Shown here piece after piece: positions 41,633 to 50,846 of a DNA stretch of 64,000 bases. Positions within the stretch are counted from its first letter, which is position 1. Every line of letters starts with the position of its first letter. The position numbers and the translations under genes are program-made. Origin of the DNA: HT1-32 sp040219025 (GTDB lineage Bacteria > Pseudomonadota > Alphaproteobacteria > Rhodospirillales > HT1-32); contig JAVJTE010000007.1 in assembly GCA_040219025.1 (NCBI GenBank), positions 1 to 64,000 on the forward strand, in the 5' to 3' direction. The notes below the pieces were generated by a model. That model had not been told where the DNA came from. It made no database searches and saw only the letters and a list, made by a program, of their open reading frames with translations.

Positions 41633-41652
41633 ATGTTCTATATCTATAACAT
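41633..41652. promoter_or_regulatory. HutC-type operator, copy 2
   Basis: ATGTTCTATATCTATAACAT has 5-bp arms (ATGTT and AACAT) with further internal pairing, and lies 28 bp before the OYE start. It matches the reverse complement of the 32086 element at 17 of 20 positions. It suggests joint control of the two loci. Confidence 0.65.
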
Positions 41653-41689
41653 TTCATTCGGCGGTCCGACAATCTGTAACCGCAGGTCG

Positions 41690-43294
41690 TCAGGAGGCGG
41701 CTGGTGATGCCGGTGTTTTTGCCCGCCGGGTTGCGAAATAGACGATGAAGACCGCGCCCGCCAGAAACAGCAGCGCAATCGGTGACTTCACCAGGAACCA
41801 TGGATCACCGCCGGAGGCCGAATAGCCACCCCGGATCAGTTCCTCCAGCCGCGGCGACAGCAGAAACCCGATGACAAAGGGCAGGATGGAGATATCCAGC
41901 CGGCGCAGCACATAACCGATCAGCCCGAAAATCATCACCACCCAGATGGCAATGAACCCGCCATCCTGGGCATAGACCGCAGTCAGCGTGATCAGCATGA
42001 CCACCGGCAGCATGATCGATTTCGGAACCCGGGCCAGCACCCCCAGCGAGCGCATGACCACCCCGCCGACGGTCCAGTTGAAGATATTGGCGAAAACCAT
42101 CAGGGTGAACATCGCAAAGGCGATCACCAGATCCTTGTTGATGATCGTCCCGTATCCTTCAATTTCCTTGATCTCCGTAAACCGGAAAACCTGCGGGCCG
42201 AGAGTGAAATCACCGACCGATTCAACGGCCAGGATGATGAAGACGGCAGCGAAGTTGCCGGGGATGCCGAGGCTCATTACCGGAATCAGGTTGGCACCGG
42301 AGACAGAGGAATTCGCGGCCTCTGTCGCGGCCACCCCTTCCGGGATGCCGGTGCCGTAGCGTTCCGGATTCTTCGAGAACCGTTTGGCGAAATCATAGCC
42401 GAGGGTAGCGGCAAGGGTGGTCCCGATACCAGGCAGCGCGCCAATCGCGGTTCCAATGATGGAGGATGAAAAAATCACCGGCATGATACGTTTGATATCC
42501 GCCAGCCGCAGCCGGTTGTCACCCAGCACCGGAGTCAGGCTGATACCGGCATTGGCCAGCCGCTGTCGGGCTGCGGTTTCAATACCGATGAAAACCTCAC
42601 CGACGATCAGCACACCGAGGATAGCCGATGACAGGGGCAGTCCGCCGCCAAGCTCCGGAATGCCGAAGGTCATGCGGGGCCCATTGCCGGACAGGGTGGA
42701 GCCCATCAGCGCCAGCAGCATGCCAAGCACCCCGATCACCAGGCCCTTCATCGGCGCACTGCCCGCAACCGCCGCCATGAATGACAGGGACAGAATGATC
42801 AGCGCCGCCTTTTCCGGCAGATCAAGGACGCTTTCGATCAGGATCGCCAGCACCGGGGCGGCGAGAAACAGCGCCATGTCACTGAACGTATCGCCGCAGA
42901 CCGAACTGAAATGCGCCACCTTCAGCGCTTTCGGCCCTTCCCCTTTCATCGCCATGGGATGACCGTCCAGCGTCGTCAGATAGGCGTCGGGTGTCCCCGG
43001 CGTGTTGAACAGGATGGCCGGTACGGCACCGCCAACGGTTGCCCCCTTCATCACCCCGATCAGAAACCCCAGGATCGGCAGCAGGGCATCGTTGCTGACA
43101 CCAAACACCCAGATCAGGACCGGCAGCGACAGGGCCATCGCGAAAGGCCCGTTCAGGCCGGGAGTCGCACCAACAATGATACCGACCAGCAAGCCGGTGA
43201 AAACCATCGCAATCGGCAACCAGTCAAAGCTGCCGTCACTGGCAAAAAAGACATCCGTTATGCCGCGAAGCACATATTCAAGAACGAGTTCCAT
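41690..43294 (-). CDS. TctA-type large membrane subunit (second tripartite transporter)
   Basis: The 534-residue membrane protein has the TctA hallmarks VGATPGLNGPFAMALSLPVL and GALPGIGTTLAATLGYDFAK, then IPEGVAATEAANSSVSGAN. It differs clearly from the 1897 copy. It forms a carrier with tctB (43307) and tctC (43924), probably for a substrate of the enzymes at 33-41.6 kb. Confidence 0.93.
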   Translation of the reverse strand: MELVLEYVLRGITDVFFASDGSFDWLPIAMVFTGLLVGIIVGATPGLNGPFAMALSLPVLIWVFGVSNDALLPILGFLIGVMKGATVGGAVPAILFNTPGTPDAYLTTLDGHPMAMKGEGPKALKVAHFSSVCGDTFSDMALFLAAPVLAILIESVLDLPEKAALIILSLSFMAAVAGSAPMKGLVIGVLGMLLALMGSTLSGNGPRMTFGIPELGGGLPLSSAILGVLIVGEVFIGIETAARQRLANAGISLTPVLGDNRLRLADIKRIMPVIFSSSIIGTAIGALPGIGTTLAATLGYDFAKRFSKNPERYGTGIPEGVAATEAANSSVSGANLIPVMSLGIPGNFAAVFIILAVESVGDFTLGPQVFRFTEIKEIEGYGTIINKDLVIAFAMFTLMVFANIFNWTVGGVVMRSLGVLARVPKSIMLPVVMLITLTAVYAQDGGFIAIWVVMIFGLIGYVLRRLDISILPFVIGFLLSPRLEELIRGGYSASGGDPWFLVKSPIALLFLAGAVFIVYFATRRAKTPASPAAS

Positions 43295-43306
43295 GACGGC
43301 GCTGAC

Positions 43307-43927
43307 CTAGAATTCGGCGTTGGGAGGAAGCAGCACGTTGGTCAGCAGCTGGTCGAAAATCACAATCATGGTGGTCAGCACGATCACCACGGTCAACACA
43401 CTGACCAGCCTTACCCGGCCCTCGGTCCAGGCAATCAGGGCGACCGTCATCGACAGGCCGCCAACCACATAGCCAAGATATTTGTAGGGTGCCGTATCGG
43501 TCAGATAACGATAGCCGACATCCAGCAGCCCGAATTGCTGCATCACCCACACCGTCGCCGGGCCCAGCCCGTACATCACGGTGAGGCCGATGATGCAGAT
43601 TGCCAGAAACCCGGCAAGAAACAGCAGATTGTCCCGGGTCAGCCGGCCCTGTTCGCCGGGCGTGACCGGCGGCGAGCCGCGCAGCAGTGAAATCGATACC
43701 TGCAGGGCGCTCAGGACAGCCAGTGTCGCCGACAGCAGGATCGGAAAGAAGGCATCGCCGGGTTCTTCCTTGCCGGTGATGTTGATATGCATGAACCCGC
43801 CGCGAATATCCGCCGGAAACCAGACGAAAATCGCCAGCAGGGAAGCCACAAACACAATCACGCCGAACCCGATATCCCACGGGTCCGGCGCGTTGCGTCT
43901 GTTCATTGATGAGCGCTCTGTGCTCAC
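43307..43927 (-). CDS. TctB-type small membrane subunit (second tripartite transporter)
   Basis: The 206-residue protein has about four to five membrane helices (IGFGVIVFVASLLAIFVWFP; LLFLAGFLAICIIGLTVMYG; VSVLTVVIVLTTMIVIF). The GTG start overlaps the tctC stop (GTGA); ATG 43906 is an alternative. There is no hairpin between this tctC and tctB, unlike in the first tct operon. Confidence 0.85.
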   Translation of the reverse strand: MSTERSSMNRRNAPDPWDIGFGVIVFVASLLAIFVWFPADIRGGFMHINITGKEEPGDAFFPILLSATLAVLSALQVSISLLRGSPPVTPGEQGRLTRDNLLFLAGFLAICIIGLTVMYGLGPATVWVMQQFGLLDVGYRYLTDTAPYKYLGYVVGGLSMTVALIAWTEGRVRLVSVLTVVIVLTTMIVIFDQLLTNVLLPPNAEF

Positions 43928-44865
43928 TTCACCAGCTTGACGAGTTCTTTGTTCGCTTCAAGGTTCGCCTTGAGCTGCTTCGTCAGTTCGTCGCCGGACG
44001 TCATCAGCGGTCCCGGAGGATACTGCTTGGTCACGAACTGGGCGGTCTTGGATTCCGGATTCGACAGCACTTCATGAATTGCCTTGGCAATTGCATCACG
44101 TGCTTCCGTATCCATACCCTTCGGCCCCGCAATAACGAACTGGAAGCCGAGTCCGGTGGTCATGATACCCCGGTCAATCAGGGTCTTTTCATCCGGAGCC
44201 TGCACCAGCGGTGCCGGTTCGGCAGATGCCAGAATCACGAGTTCGCCGGCAGCGACCAGTGGTCCCTGCACGCCGCCACCCCAGCCGACATTTGCGTCCT
44301 GGGCAACCAGTGCGTTGATCGCCGAGCGACCACCCTCGCCACGGAGATGGTTGACCTCGATGCCGTAATGGCGGGCGACAACTTCGGCACCGGCCTGAAC
44401 CTGATTGCCCCAGTTGGCCCAGACAATCTTCGTGCCGCTCTTGGCGGCGGCAACCATGTCTTCGAGGGTTTTCCAGCCGCTGTCTGCGCGGGCCAGAACC
44501 GCCATCTGCGAACCGGCGGTCATGGTGATATAGGTGAAATCATCGATCGAGATGTTCTCGCTGCCGATGGTGGCGAAATCGAAGGTGGTGTTGATGGCAA
44601 AACCGATGGTCTGACCATCAGCCGGTTCCCCCTTCAGCTGCGCCGCCATAACGGCACCGCCACCGCCTGCCTTGTTTTCCGGAATGACCCGCCAGCCCTT
44701 CAGGGCCTGCAGTTCTTCCGCAAGCGCACGGGCCTGGGTATCGGTACCGCCACCGGCACCAAAGCCGATCCAGAGTTTGATCGGACCTTTCGGTGCCCAT
44801 TCAGCATGGGCGTGGCCAGCCATCATCGCGATGGCGGCAACAATCGGAATTAATCTTTTCATCAA
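43924..44865 (-). CDS. TctC-type periplasmic substrate-binding protein (second tripartite transporter)
   Basis: The 313-residue protein has a signal peptide (MMKRLIPIVAAIAMMAGHAHA) and the TctC start GPIKLWIGFGAGGGTDTQAR, followed by NKAGGGGAVMAAQLKG. It delivers a carboxylate to the 41690/43307 membrane subunits. It follows the GntR/UTRA regulator gene (44942) on the same strand. Confidence 0.92.
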   Translation of the reverse strand: MMKRLIPIVAAIAMMAGHAHAEWAPKGPIKLWIGFGAGGGTDTQARALAEELQALKGWRVIPENKAGGGGAVMAAQLKGEPADGQTIGFAINTTFDFATIGSENISIDDFTYITMTAGSQMAVLARADSGWKTLEDMVAAAKSGTKIVWANWGNQVQAGAEVVARHYGIEVNHLRGEGGRSAINALVAQDANVGWGGGVQGPLVAAGELVILASAEPAPLVQAPDEKTLIDRGIMTTGLGFQFVIAGPKGMDTEARDAIAKAIHEVLSNPESKTAQFVTKQYPPGPLMTSGDELTKQLKANLEANKELVKLVK

Positions 44866-44941
44866 ATCGCTCTCCTCTGTTGAAACGCATTCTTGTTCTT
44901 CGTCATCCCCTCAGGAAGCGCCCTATTGTGGCAGCATTCCC

Positions 44942-45727
44942 TCAAGCTCCATAGCTTTCCGTTATCTCGATCGGCCGGTGCCCCGGCGGCAACTGGTACC
45001 GCTGGAACAGGATCGGCGTATCCTGAAACGAAAAGTCCTTGATATCCCAGACCATTCCCATGGTCCCTGCCGGCAGAATGAGGTTCTCACAGGCGACATC
45101 CGCCAGTTCCATACAGCCGATACTATGTTCCATCCGGAGCGTCGGCAGGTTGAAACGCTCAATCATCATCGCATGCAGTGACGATCCATGCAGATTGTCG
45201 ACCGGCTCATCCAGATAGTCCTTGCCGTGTGCGTAGGTGAAATAGACGCTGGAGAAAGCCGGTGGCTGCTGGTCGAACCAGACGAGGCGGTCAACCCGTA
45301 CCGACCGTCTGACCTGCAGGGCCCGGTGCCAGGGACCATCAGTTTCATTCACGCTGACCGACAATGTGCGCACAAAAGGCAGCATCACCCTGCCTGTCGC
45401 CGGATCCCGGAACCGGTAGACGAAAACCTTGTTGGCCTGCGACCGGCGCTCCGCAATGAAAGTACCGGTGCGGCGGTTGCGGACAACAAGTCCGTTTGAG
45501 GCCAGCTGTGCCAGTGCCTTCTGTACCGTACCGACACTGAACGGCAGCTTCCGGGCCAGTTCGGTTTCGGTCGGAACCCGCTCGCCAGGCTTGAATCTTC
45601 CGGATATCACGCAGTCTGAAAAAGCTTCGAACAGACGGACATATTTCGGACTCACCGCGCCGGATGCGTCGTCTGAAACGCAGTCCACCAGCTCATCAAG
45701 TGCGATTTCCGCCGCGGCCATTTCCAT
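44942..45727 (-). CDS. GntR-family regulator with UTRA-type domain
   Basis: The 261-residue protein has a winged helix (about 28-95: VRLFEAFSDCVISGRFKPGE; ARKLPFSVGTVQKALAQLAS) and a UTRA-like C-terminal domain (RSVRVDRLVWFDQQPPAFSS). It lies at the head of the second tctCBA operon and divergent from the MBL hydrolase gene. An 18-bp inverted repeat (45751-45768) lies between them. It probably controls both. Confidence 0.88.
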   Translation of the reverse strand: MEMAAAEIALDELVDCVSDDASGAVSPKYVRLFEAFSDCVISGRFKPGERVPTETELARKLPFSVGTVQKALAQLASNGLVVRNRRTGTFIAERRSQANKVFVYRFRDPATGRVMLPFVRTLSVSVNETDGPWHRALQVRRSVRVDRLVWFDQQPPAFSSVYFTYAHGKDYLDEPVDNLHGSSLHAMMIERFNLPTLRMEHSIGCMELADVACENLILPAGTMGMVWDIKDFSFQDTPILFQRYQLPPGHRPIEITESYGA

Positions 45728-45732
45728 CTTTT

Positions 45733-45768
45733 ACTAATTAGTTTTGAACGATATACTCTATAGTATAT
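45733..45768. promoter_or_regulatory. Operator region of the 44942 regulator
   Basis: ATATACT (45751-45757) and AGTATAT (45762-45768) form a perfect inverted repeat with spacer CTAT. A separate palindrome ACTAATTAGT lies at 45733-45742, next to the regulator start. Both fit autoregulation by the GntR protein and control of the divergent MBL gene. Confidence 0.7.
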
Positions 45769-45823
45769 TGACGATTTGCGGTCAATAGACCGGAACAAAC
45801 ATCAGGTCAGGCAGGAGACTGAA

Positions 45824-46711
45824 TTGAAGATCACATTACTCGGTACCGGCACCCCCGCACCTTCCCTGACCCGCCAGAGTTCCGGCTACCTGATCGAGAT
45901 CGGTGATGATGTCATTGTCATGGATCACGGGCCGGGCGCGGCCCACCGTCTGCTGGAAGCGGGATGCCATCCGACGAAGGTCACCCACGCCTTTATCAGC
46001 CACATGCATTATGATCACATGATGGATTATCCCCGGCTGCTGCTGCAGCGCTGGGATATCGGTGCCGGCAAGATCCCGGAACTGAAGGTCTATGGTCCGC
46101 AGCCGCTGGCGCGCATTACCGACCGCATCATCGGTGAGGACAGTGTCTTCGGTCTCGACATTGAATCCCGTGTCAGCCATCAGGCCAGCAAGGATGTCTA
46201 TGTCTCGCGCGGCGGTGTCCTGCCCCGCGAAAAGCCGAAGCCTGAAATCCATGAAGTCGTGCCGGGCGATGTGATCGAGGGCAAGGACTGGCGTATCACC
46301 GTCGGCGAGGCCTCGCATTTCCAGCCGATTCTGGACTGCCTCGGCTTTCGCATGGAAACCGGGGCCGGAACGCTGGTCTATTCAGGCGACAGCGGCGGCG
46401 TGCCGGACAGCATGATCGAACTGGCCCGGGACTGCGACATGCTGATTCATATGTGCCATTTCGCGTCCGGCATGGAGCCGACGCAGGGTTATCGCGATGC
46501 CAGCGGCAATCACATGGATATCGCGGAAATTGCCCGCCGTGCCAACGTGAAGACTGTCGTCCTCACCCACTTCATCCATCTGCTTGATCAGCCGGGCGTT
46601 CTGGAACAACTGGTGACGGAAATGAAGACGGTCTATGACGGCAATATCATCATCGGCCGGGATCTGATGAAACTGACACTGAACGTGCAATACCCCCATC
46701 GTATCGACTGA
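45824..46711 (+). CDS. MBL-fold metallo-hydrolase
   Basis: TTG 45824 is taken as the start because AGGAGACTGAA precedes it and the family N-terminus KITLLGTGTPAP follows; the reading from 45776 has no site and would overlap the operator. The 295-residue protein has the metal motif His60-Met-His62-Tyr-Asp64-His65, later ligands in GEASHFQPI, YSGDSGG and VLTHFIHL. It resembles RNase Z/arylsulfatase-like MBL enzymes. The substrate is unknown. It is followed by a gamma-glutamyltransferase-like gene after 14 bp. Confidence 0.87.
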   Translation: MKITLLGTGTPAPSLTRQSSGYLIEIGDDVIVMDHGPGAAHRLLEAGCHPTKVTHAFISHMHYDHMMDYPRLLLQRWDIGAGKIPELKVYGPQPLARITDRIIGEDSVFGLDIESRVSHQASKDVYVSRGGVLPREKPKPEIHEVVPGDVIEGKDWRITVGEASHFQPILDCLGFRMETGAGTLVYSGDSGGVPDSMIELARDCDMLIHMCHFASGMEPTQGYRDASGNHMDIAEIARRANVKTVVLTHFIHLLDQPGVLEQLVTEMKTVYDGNIIIGRDLMKLTLNVQYPHRID

Positions 46712-46725
46712 GCAGGAGCCACCGG

Positions 46726-48486
46726 ATGTTTGAAACACGGGCCATGGTGCGGGCCGGCCAGCACGCGATTTCCGCCGGGCATGAGCTGGCAACCCGAGCC
46801 GGTATGGACGTCCTCCGCAATGGCGGCAACGCCGTTGATGCCGGGGTTGCCGCCGGTATTGCGCTGGGCGTGCTGCACAGCGATCTGGTGAATTTCGCCG
46901 GTGTTGCCCCGATCATGATCCGGCTTGCCGACAGCGGCGAGACGGTGACCATCGACGGCCTTGGCGTCTGGCCGAAACTGGCCTCCGTGGATTATTTCGA
47001 GCGTGAACATGGCGGGGCCATGCCGGAGGGGCTGGCGCGAACCGTGGTCCCAGCCGCACCCGCTGCCTGGATCGAGGCGCTGATGCGTTATGGCAGCATG
47101 AGCTATGGCGAGGTCGCGCATTTCGCCGTCGCTTACGCCCGCGACGGATTTCCGGTCTATCCGATCTTTGCCGAATTCATTGCCGATAACGAAAAAGCCT
47201 ATCGCCGGACAGACGCCGGTGCCGGGATCTATCTGCCCGGTGGTCACCCGCCGAAAGTTGGTGACATTTTTGTCCAGAGTGATCTGGCCGCCACCATCCA
47301 GTACATGATTGACGAGGAAGCCGCCGCCGGGGGCGACCGGAAAGCCGGACTGAGGGCCGCCAGAGATGCCTTCTATCGCGGTGACATCGCCCGGGCGATC
47401 ACCGACCACCACATCGCCAATGGCGGTTTCCTGCGGCCTGACGATCTGGCCGATTATCAGGTCCGGCTGGAAGCACCGCTGAGCGTCAGGTTTGGCGACG
47501 CGGAAATTCTCACCTGTGGTCCCTGGTGTCAGGGTATCTCGCTGGCCCAGGCCTTCCAGATGCTGGGCGGGATCGACATCACCGGGCTGGCACATAACTC
47601 CGCTGACTATATCCATACCCTGACGGAGCTGTTCGATCTGGTCTTCGCCGACCGCGAAGCTCATATCACCGACCCGGCCTTTGCCGATATTCCCGTCGCA
47701 GGCTTGCTGGATGACGGCTACCTCGCCGCCCGGCGCAATCTGATCGATCCGGCAAAAGCCTTCGGCAAAATGCCGCCTGCCGGCAATCCGCATACCGGCG
47801 AAGCGGTTCTGAACGGCAGCGCATCAGCACAAAGCGGTGCCGGAACAGCGGGTTTGAGCGATCCGCATCACACCCGGCCACTGGTTCAGGATCCGGCCTC
47901 TGCCGACACCTCCTATGTCGCGGTCATCGACCGGTTCGGCAACATGTTCTCGGCGACGCCCAGCGACACCTCCGCCGATACCGAAGTGATTCCCGGCACC
48001 GGCCTGTGCCCGTCGTCACGCGGATCGCAATCGCGCGGGGTCGCCGGCTCCCTGAACGCCGTCGCACCCGGCAAGCGCCCGCGTCTGACACCGAACCCGG
48101 CGATGGCCATCAAAGACGGCAAGCCGCTGATGGCCTTTGGCACCCCCGGCGGTGACGTGCAGATTCAAGCCATGATACAGGTTTATCTGAACCGCTTCGT
48201 GCACGGCATGGATATCCAGCAGGCGATCGAGGCCCCCCGCTTCGCCTCCTACAACTACCCCTCCTCCTTTGCGCCGAACAGCTATCATCCCGGCCTGCTG
48301 ATGATTGAACGCCGCCTCCATGACACTGTTGCCGGGGATCTGACGCAGCGCGGGCACAGGGTGGAATGCTGGCAGGATGGCAGCTGGAAAGCCGGCGGCG
48401 TACTGGCCGTCATGCGCGATCCCGAAAGCGGAGAAATTCAGGCCGGCGCGGATCCCAGACGGGCCGGCACCGCCTGGGGCGAATAA
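46726..48486 (+). CDS. Gamma-glutamyltransferase-family protein
   Basis: The 586-residue protein follows the GGT pattern: N-terminal SAGHELATRAGMDVLRNGGN and AVDAGVAAGIALGVL, and a central autoprocessing point at about Thr395 (SADTSYVAVIDRFGN), which would become the N-terminal nucleophile of the small subunit. No signal peptide is visible, so it is likely cytoplasmic, unlike classical periplasmic GGT. Such GGT-like proteins hydrolyse gamma-glutamyl or related amide bonds. The linker before Thr395 is long and Gly/Ala-rich. Confidence 0.88.
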   Translation: MFETRAMVRAGQHAISAGHELATRAGMDVLRNGGNAVDAGVAAGIALGVLHSDLVNFAGVAPIMIRLADSGETVTIDGLGVWPKLASVDYFEREHGGAMPEGLARTVVPAAPAAWIEALMRYGSMSYGEVAHFAVAYARDGFPVYPIFAEFIADNEKAYRRTDAGAGIYLPGGHPPKVGDIFVQSDLAATIQYMIDEEAAAGGDRKAGLRAARDAFYRGDIARAITDHHIANGGFLRPDDLADYQVRLEAPLSVRFGDAEILTCGPWCQGISLAQAFQMLGGIDITGLAHNSADYIHTLTELFDLVFADREAHITDPAFADIPVAGLLDDGYLAARRNLIDPAKAFGKMPPAGNPHTGEAVLNGSASAQSGAGTAGLSDPHHTRPLVQDPASADTSYVAVIDRFGNMFSATPSDTSADTEVIPGTGLCPSSRGSQSRGVAGSLNAVAPGKRPRLTPNPAMAIKDGKPLMAFGTPGGDVQIQAMIQVYLNRFVHGMDIQQAIEAPRFASYNYPSSFAPNSYHPGLLMIERRLHDTVAGDLTQRGHRVECWQDGSWKAGGVLAVMRDPESGEIQAGADPRRAGTAWGE

Positions 48487-48499
48487 GGAACCGGAGACC

Positions 48500-48991
48500 A
48501 TGATGCACGATACCGACCAGTTGAGTACTCTCTCTGCCTTCACCCGCCAGGCGGGCGAGGCCAAGACAGATCAGGACGCCTTCCGGGCCGCAGATGAAGC
48601 CGCCGGCCGGCTGGTCGGACACCGGCTCTGCACCATCATGGCGTTCCATCCGGAGACGATGGAGGTCGAGCGCTGTTACACCAGCAACCCTGACGCCTAC
48701 CCGGCAGGCGGGCGCAAACAGAAGCGCGATTCCGAATGGGGAGAACATGTGCTGCTGCAGGGCCGGTATTTCATCGGCTATAATGCTGATGATATCCGCC
48801 GCAATTTCAACGACCATGAACTGATCGACAGCCTTGGCCTGCGTTCGATCCTGAATATCCCCGTCCGCTGTCTTGGCCGGACCATCGGCACGCTGAACCT
48901 GCTGCATGAAGCCGGCTATTATAACGAGTCGCAGGTCGGCCTTGCGTCGGTTATCGCTTCCGGGCTTGCCGGAACCCTGATGGCACGCTGA
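48500..48991 (+). CDS. GAF-domain protein
   Basis: ATG 48500 follows AAGGAACCGGAGACC; a reading from 48377 overlaps the GGT gene. The 163-residue protein is a single GAF domain (HRLCTIMAFHPETMEVERCY; LGLRSILNIPVRCLGRTIGT; LNLLHEAGYYNESQVG). GAF domains bind small ligands. With no output domain it may be a sensor partner or a small-molecule enzyme. It is co-directional with the GGT-like gene and lies upstream of an IclR regulator. Confidence 0.8.
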   Translation: MMHDTDQLSTLSAFTRQAGEAKTDQDAFRAADEAAGRLVGHRLCTIMAFHPETMEVERCYTSNPDAYPAGGRKQKRDSEWGEHVLLQGRYFIGYNADDIRRNFNDHELIDSLGLRSILNIPVRCLGRTIGTLNLLHEAGYYNESQVGLASVIASGLAGTLMAR

Positions 48992-49110
48992 ACGTTGCTG
49001 CCGGCACACCGGATACGGCTTTGTGTTTTACAGGTAAACAAAATGCTGTGTCGGCAGTACCTGCCAATGCTAGAAGCATGTTCGGCAATGCAAGCAACAC
49101 TTCATGTGAG

Positions 49111-49947
49111 ATGAGAACACCGGGAATGGCAGACGAGACCCTGGCCGGAGAAGACGGCGCCACGCTGAACAAGAATCACGGAACCTATCTGGTGCCGGGC
49201 CTGCAACGTGGCCTCAACGTGCTGGAAATTGTCGCGGGCGCGCGCAAGCCCCTGACGGTGACGGAAATTGCCGACAGCCTCGGCGTCAGCCGCTCCTCGG
49301 CCTTTCGCCTGATCTATACATTACGCTATATGGGCTGTCTGGAACTGGCAGCCGATGCCCGGTCCTACCAGCTGGGTGCGCGGGTACTGAACCTGGGCTT
49401 TGCCTTCCTGAATACCCAGAGCATCATTCAGGTTGCCCGGCGCGATCTGGAAGCGCTGCGTGATGCCACAAACGTCTCGGCCCATCTGGCGATCCGCGAC
49501 GGACGGGATGTGCTGTTTCTCGACTGTGTCCAGTCACGCACCGGTTTCCAGAGCAACGTCAATGTCGGCGCCCGGCTGGGTGCCCATGCCTCGCCGCTGG
49601 GCTGGTTGCTGATGTCGGATATCGCCAGCCGCGATATCGCCGCACTGTTCAGCGGCGCAACGCTGGAGCCGCTGACCGACAAGACACCGGTTACCCTGAC
49701 CGCCCTGATGGAGAAGGTGATGCTGGCCGCAACCCAGGGCTATATCATCAGCCGCGGCTTTGCCGAACAGGGCGGCAGCTCGGTTTCCGCGCCGGTCTTC
49801 AACAAGGACGGGGCCATCGTCGCGGCCATCGATATCTCTGGCCCGGACAGCGCCTTCGATCACTCAAAGTTCGAGGATTTCTACAAACCGGAAGTCATCC
49901 GCGCCGCAGAACTGATCTCGGAACGGCTGGGGTACAGCGGCAGCTGA
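49111..49947 (+). CDS. IclR-family transcriptional regulator
   Basis: The protein (about 278 residues from ATG 49111) has an IclR winged helix (YLVPGLQRGLNVLEIV; EIADSLGVSRSSAFRLIYTL) and an effector domain (HLAIRDGRDVLFLDCVQSRT; SRGFAEQGGSSVSAPVFNKD). ATG 49126 is equally possible; a reading from 49021 begins with TTG and is unlikely. IclR proteins activate or repress catabolic operons. It is the nearest regulator to the operons that share the 52224/58981 element. Confidence 0.9.
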   Translation: MRTPGMADETLAGEDGATLNKNHGTYLVPGLQRGLNVLEIVAGARKPLTVTEIADSLGVSRSSAFRLIYTLRYMGCLELAADARSYQLGARVLNLGFAFLNTQSIIQVARRDLEALRDATNVSAHLAIRDGRDVLFLDCVQSRTGFQSNVNVGARLGAHASPLGWLLMSDIASRDIAALFSGATLEPLTDKTPVTLTALMEKVMLAATQGYIISRGFAEQGGSSVSAPVFNKDGAIVAAIDISGPDSAFDHSKFEDFYKPEVIRAAELISERLGYSGS

Positions 49948-49969
49948 ACCGCCTGCGCCGCAGCGCCGG

Positions 49970-50845
49970 TCAGGCGAGGCCCAGTATCTTGCGGGCTTCG
50001 GTTGCGCTGGCCATGGTACCGCCCAGCGTCTCGACAATACCGACGGCCTTTTCAACCAGCTGTGCATTACCCCGGCACAACTCGCCCCGGCTGATATGCA
50101 CGGTGTCTTCCATGCCGATCCGCACATGCCCCCCCAGCAGGAAAGCCTGGGCGACCATCGGGAAAGCATTGCGCCCGATGCCGAACCCGGCCCAGTCGCA
50201 ACCGGCGGGCAGCAGACTGCGCAGGTAAAGCATGGTCTCCGGCGAGGCAATCGCACCATAGCGGACACCCAGCACCATCTGCACCATCGGGGGCGATTTC
50301 AGGATACCCGTCTCAAGGAAATGGTTCATCAGCTGAACATCACCGGAATCGAACACCTCGAATTCCGGCTTCACACCGGCGGCATAAATCCGCTCCGCCA
50401 TGATCTTCAGGTTGTCCGGGGTGTTGATCACGGCGGCACGGCCCGACCACATGGTATTGAGGTCAAGTGTGCAGATATCGGGCTTCAGCGCCTCGACATG
50501 GGCGACACGCTTTTCCGGTCGGCAAAGCGTCGAACCTTCAGCCGCCAGCCTCGGTTCATCCTCAGACGGAATGAAACGCCCGCCCTCGCCGGTTGTCAGA
50601 TTGATGATCAGGTCGGTGTTCTTCTCGCGGATGCGGCTGACAAGTTCCGCATACAGCGCGCCGTCCATTGATCCCCTGCCCGTCTCCGGGTCACGGACAT
50701 GGCAATGAACAATGGCGGCCCCCGCCGAGGCCGCTTCCAGCGCCGCATCGGCAATCTGTTGTGGCGTGATCGGCAGGTTCTCGTTTTGCGACGGCATGGT
50801 CAGATTGCCGGTTACCGCGCAGGTCAGGATGGTCTTGTCTGTCAT
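49970..50845 (-). CDS. Beta-keto acid cleavage enzyme (BKACE, DUF849)
   Basis: ATG 50845 gives 291 residues; a longer reading overlaps the aminotransferase gene. The zinc site His47-Cys-His49 in AAIVHCHVRDPETG and the N-terminal TCAVTGNLTMPSQNEN are typical of the family, whose founder is 3-keto-5-aminohexanoate cleavage enzyme. BKACE enzymes cleave a beta-keto acid with acetyl-CoA to give acetoacetate and a new CoA ester. The gene begins 1 bp from the aminotransferase stop, so a transamination followed by beta-keto cleavage is plausible. Confidence 0.93.
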   Translation of the reverse strand: MTDKTILTCAVTGNLTMPSQNENLPITPQQIADAALEAASAGAAIVHCHVRDPETGRGSMDGALYAELVSRIREKNTDLIINLTTGEGGRFIPSEDEPRLAAEGSTLCRPEKRVAHVEALKPDICTLDLNTMWSGRAAVINTPDNLKIMAERIYAAGVKPEFEVFDSGDVQLMNHFLETGILKSPPMVQMVLGVRYGAIASPETMLYLRSLLPAGCDWAGFGIGRNAFPMVAQAFLLGGHVRIGMEDTVHISRGELCRGNAQLVEKAVGIVETLGGTMASATEARKILGLA

Positions 50846-50846
50846 C

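Noticed and set aside
39869..41707. 612-residue frame opposite the OYE gene
   Set aside because: Antisense shadow of the 39614-41605 gene, without motifs or a ribosome-binding site, and it would run through the operator at 41633.
46633..47793. 386-residue frame opposite the gamma-glutamyltransferase-like gene
   Set aside because: Antisense shadow; the plus-strand gene has full family motifs.
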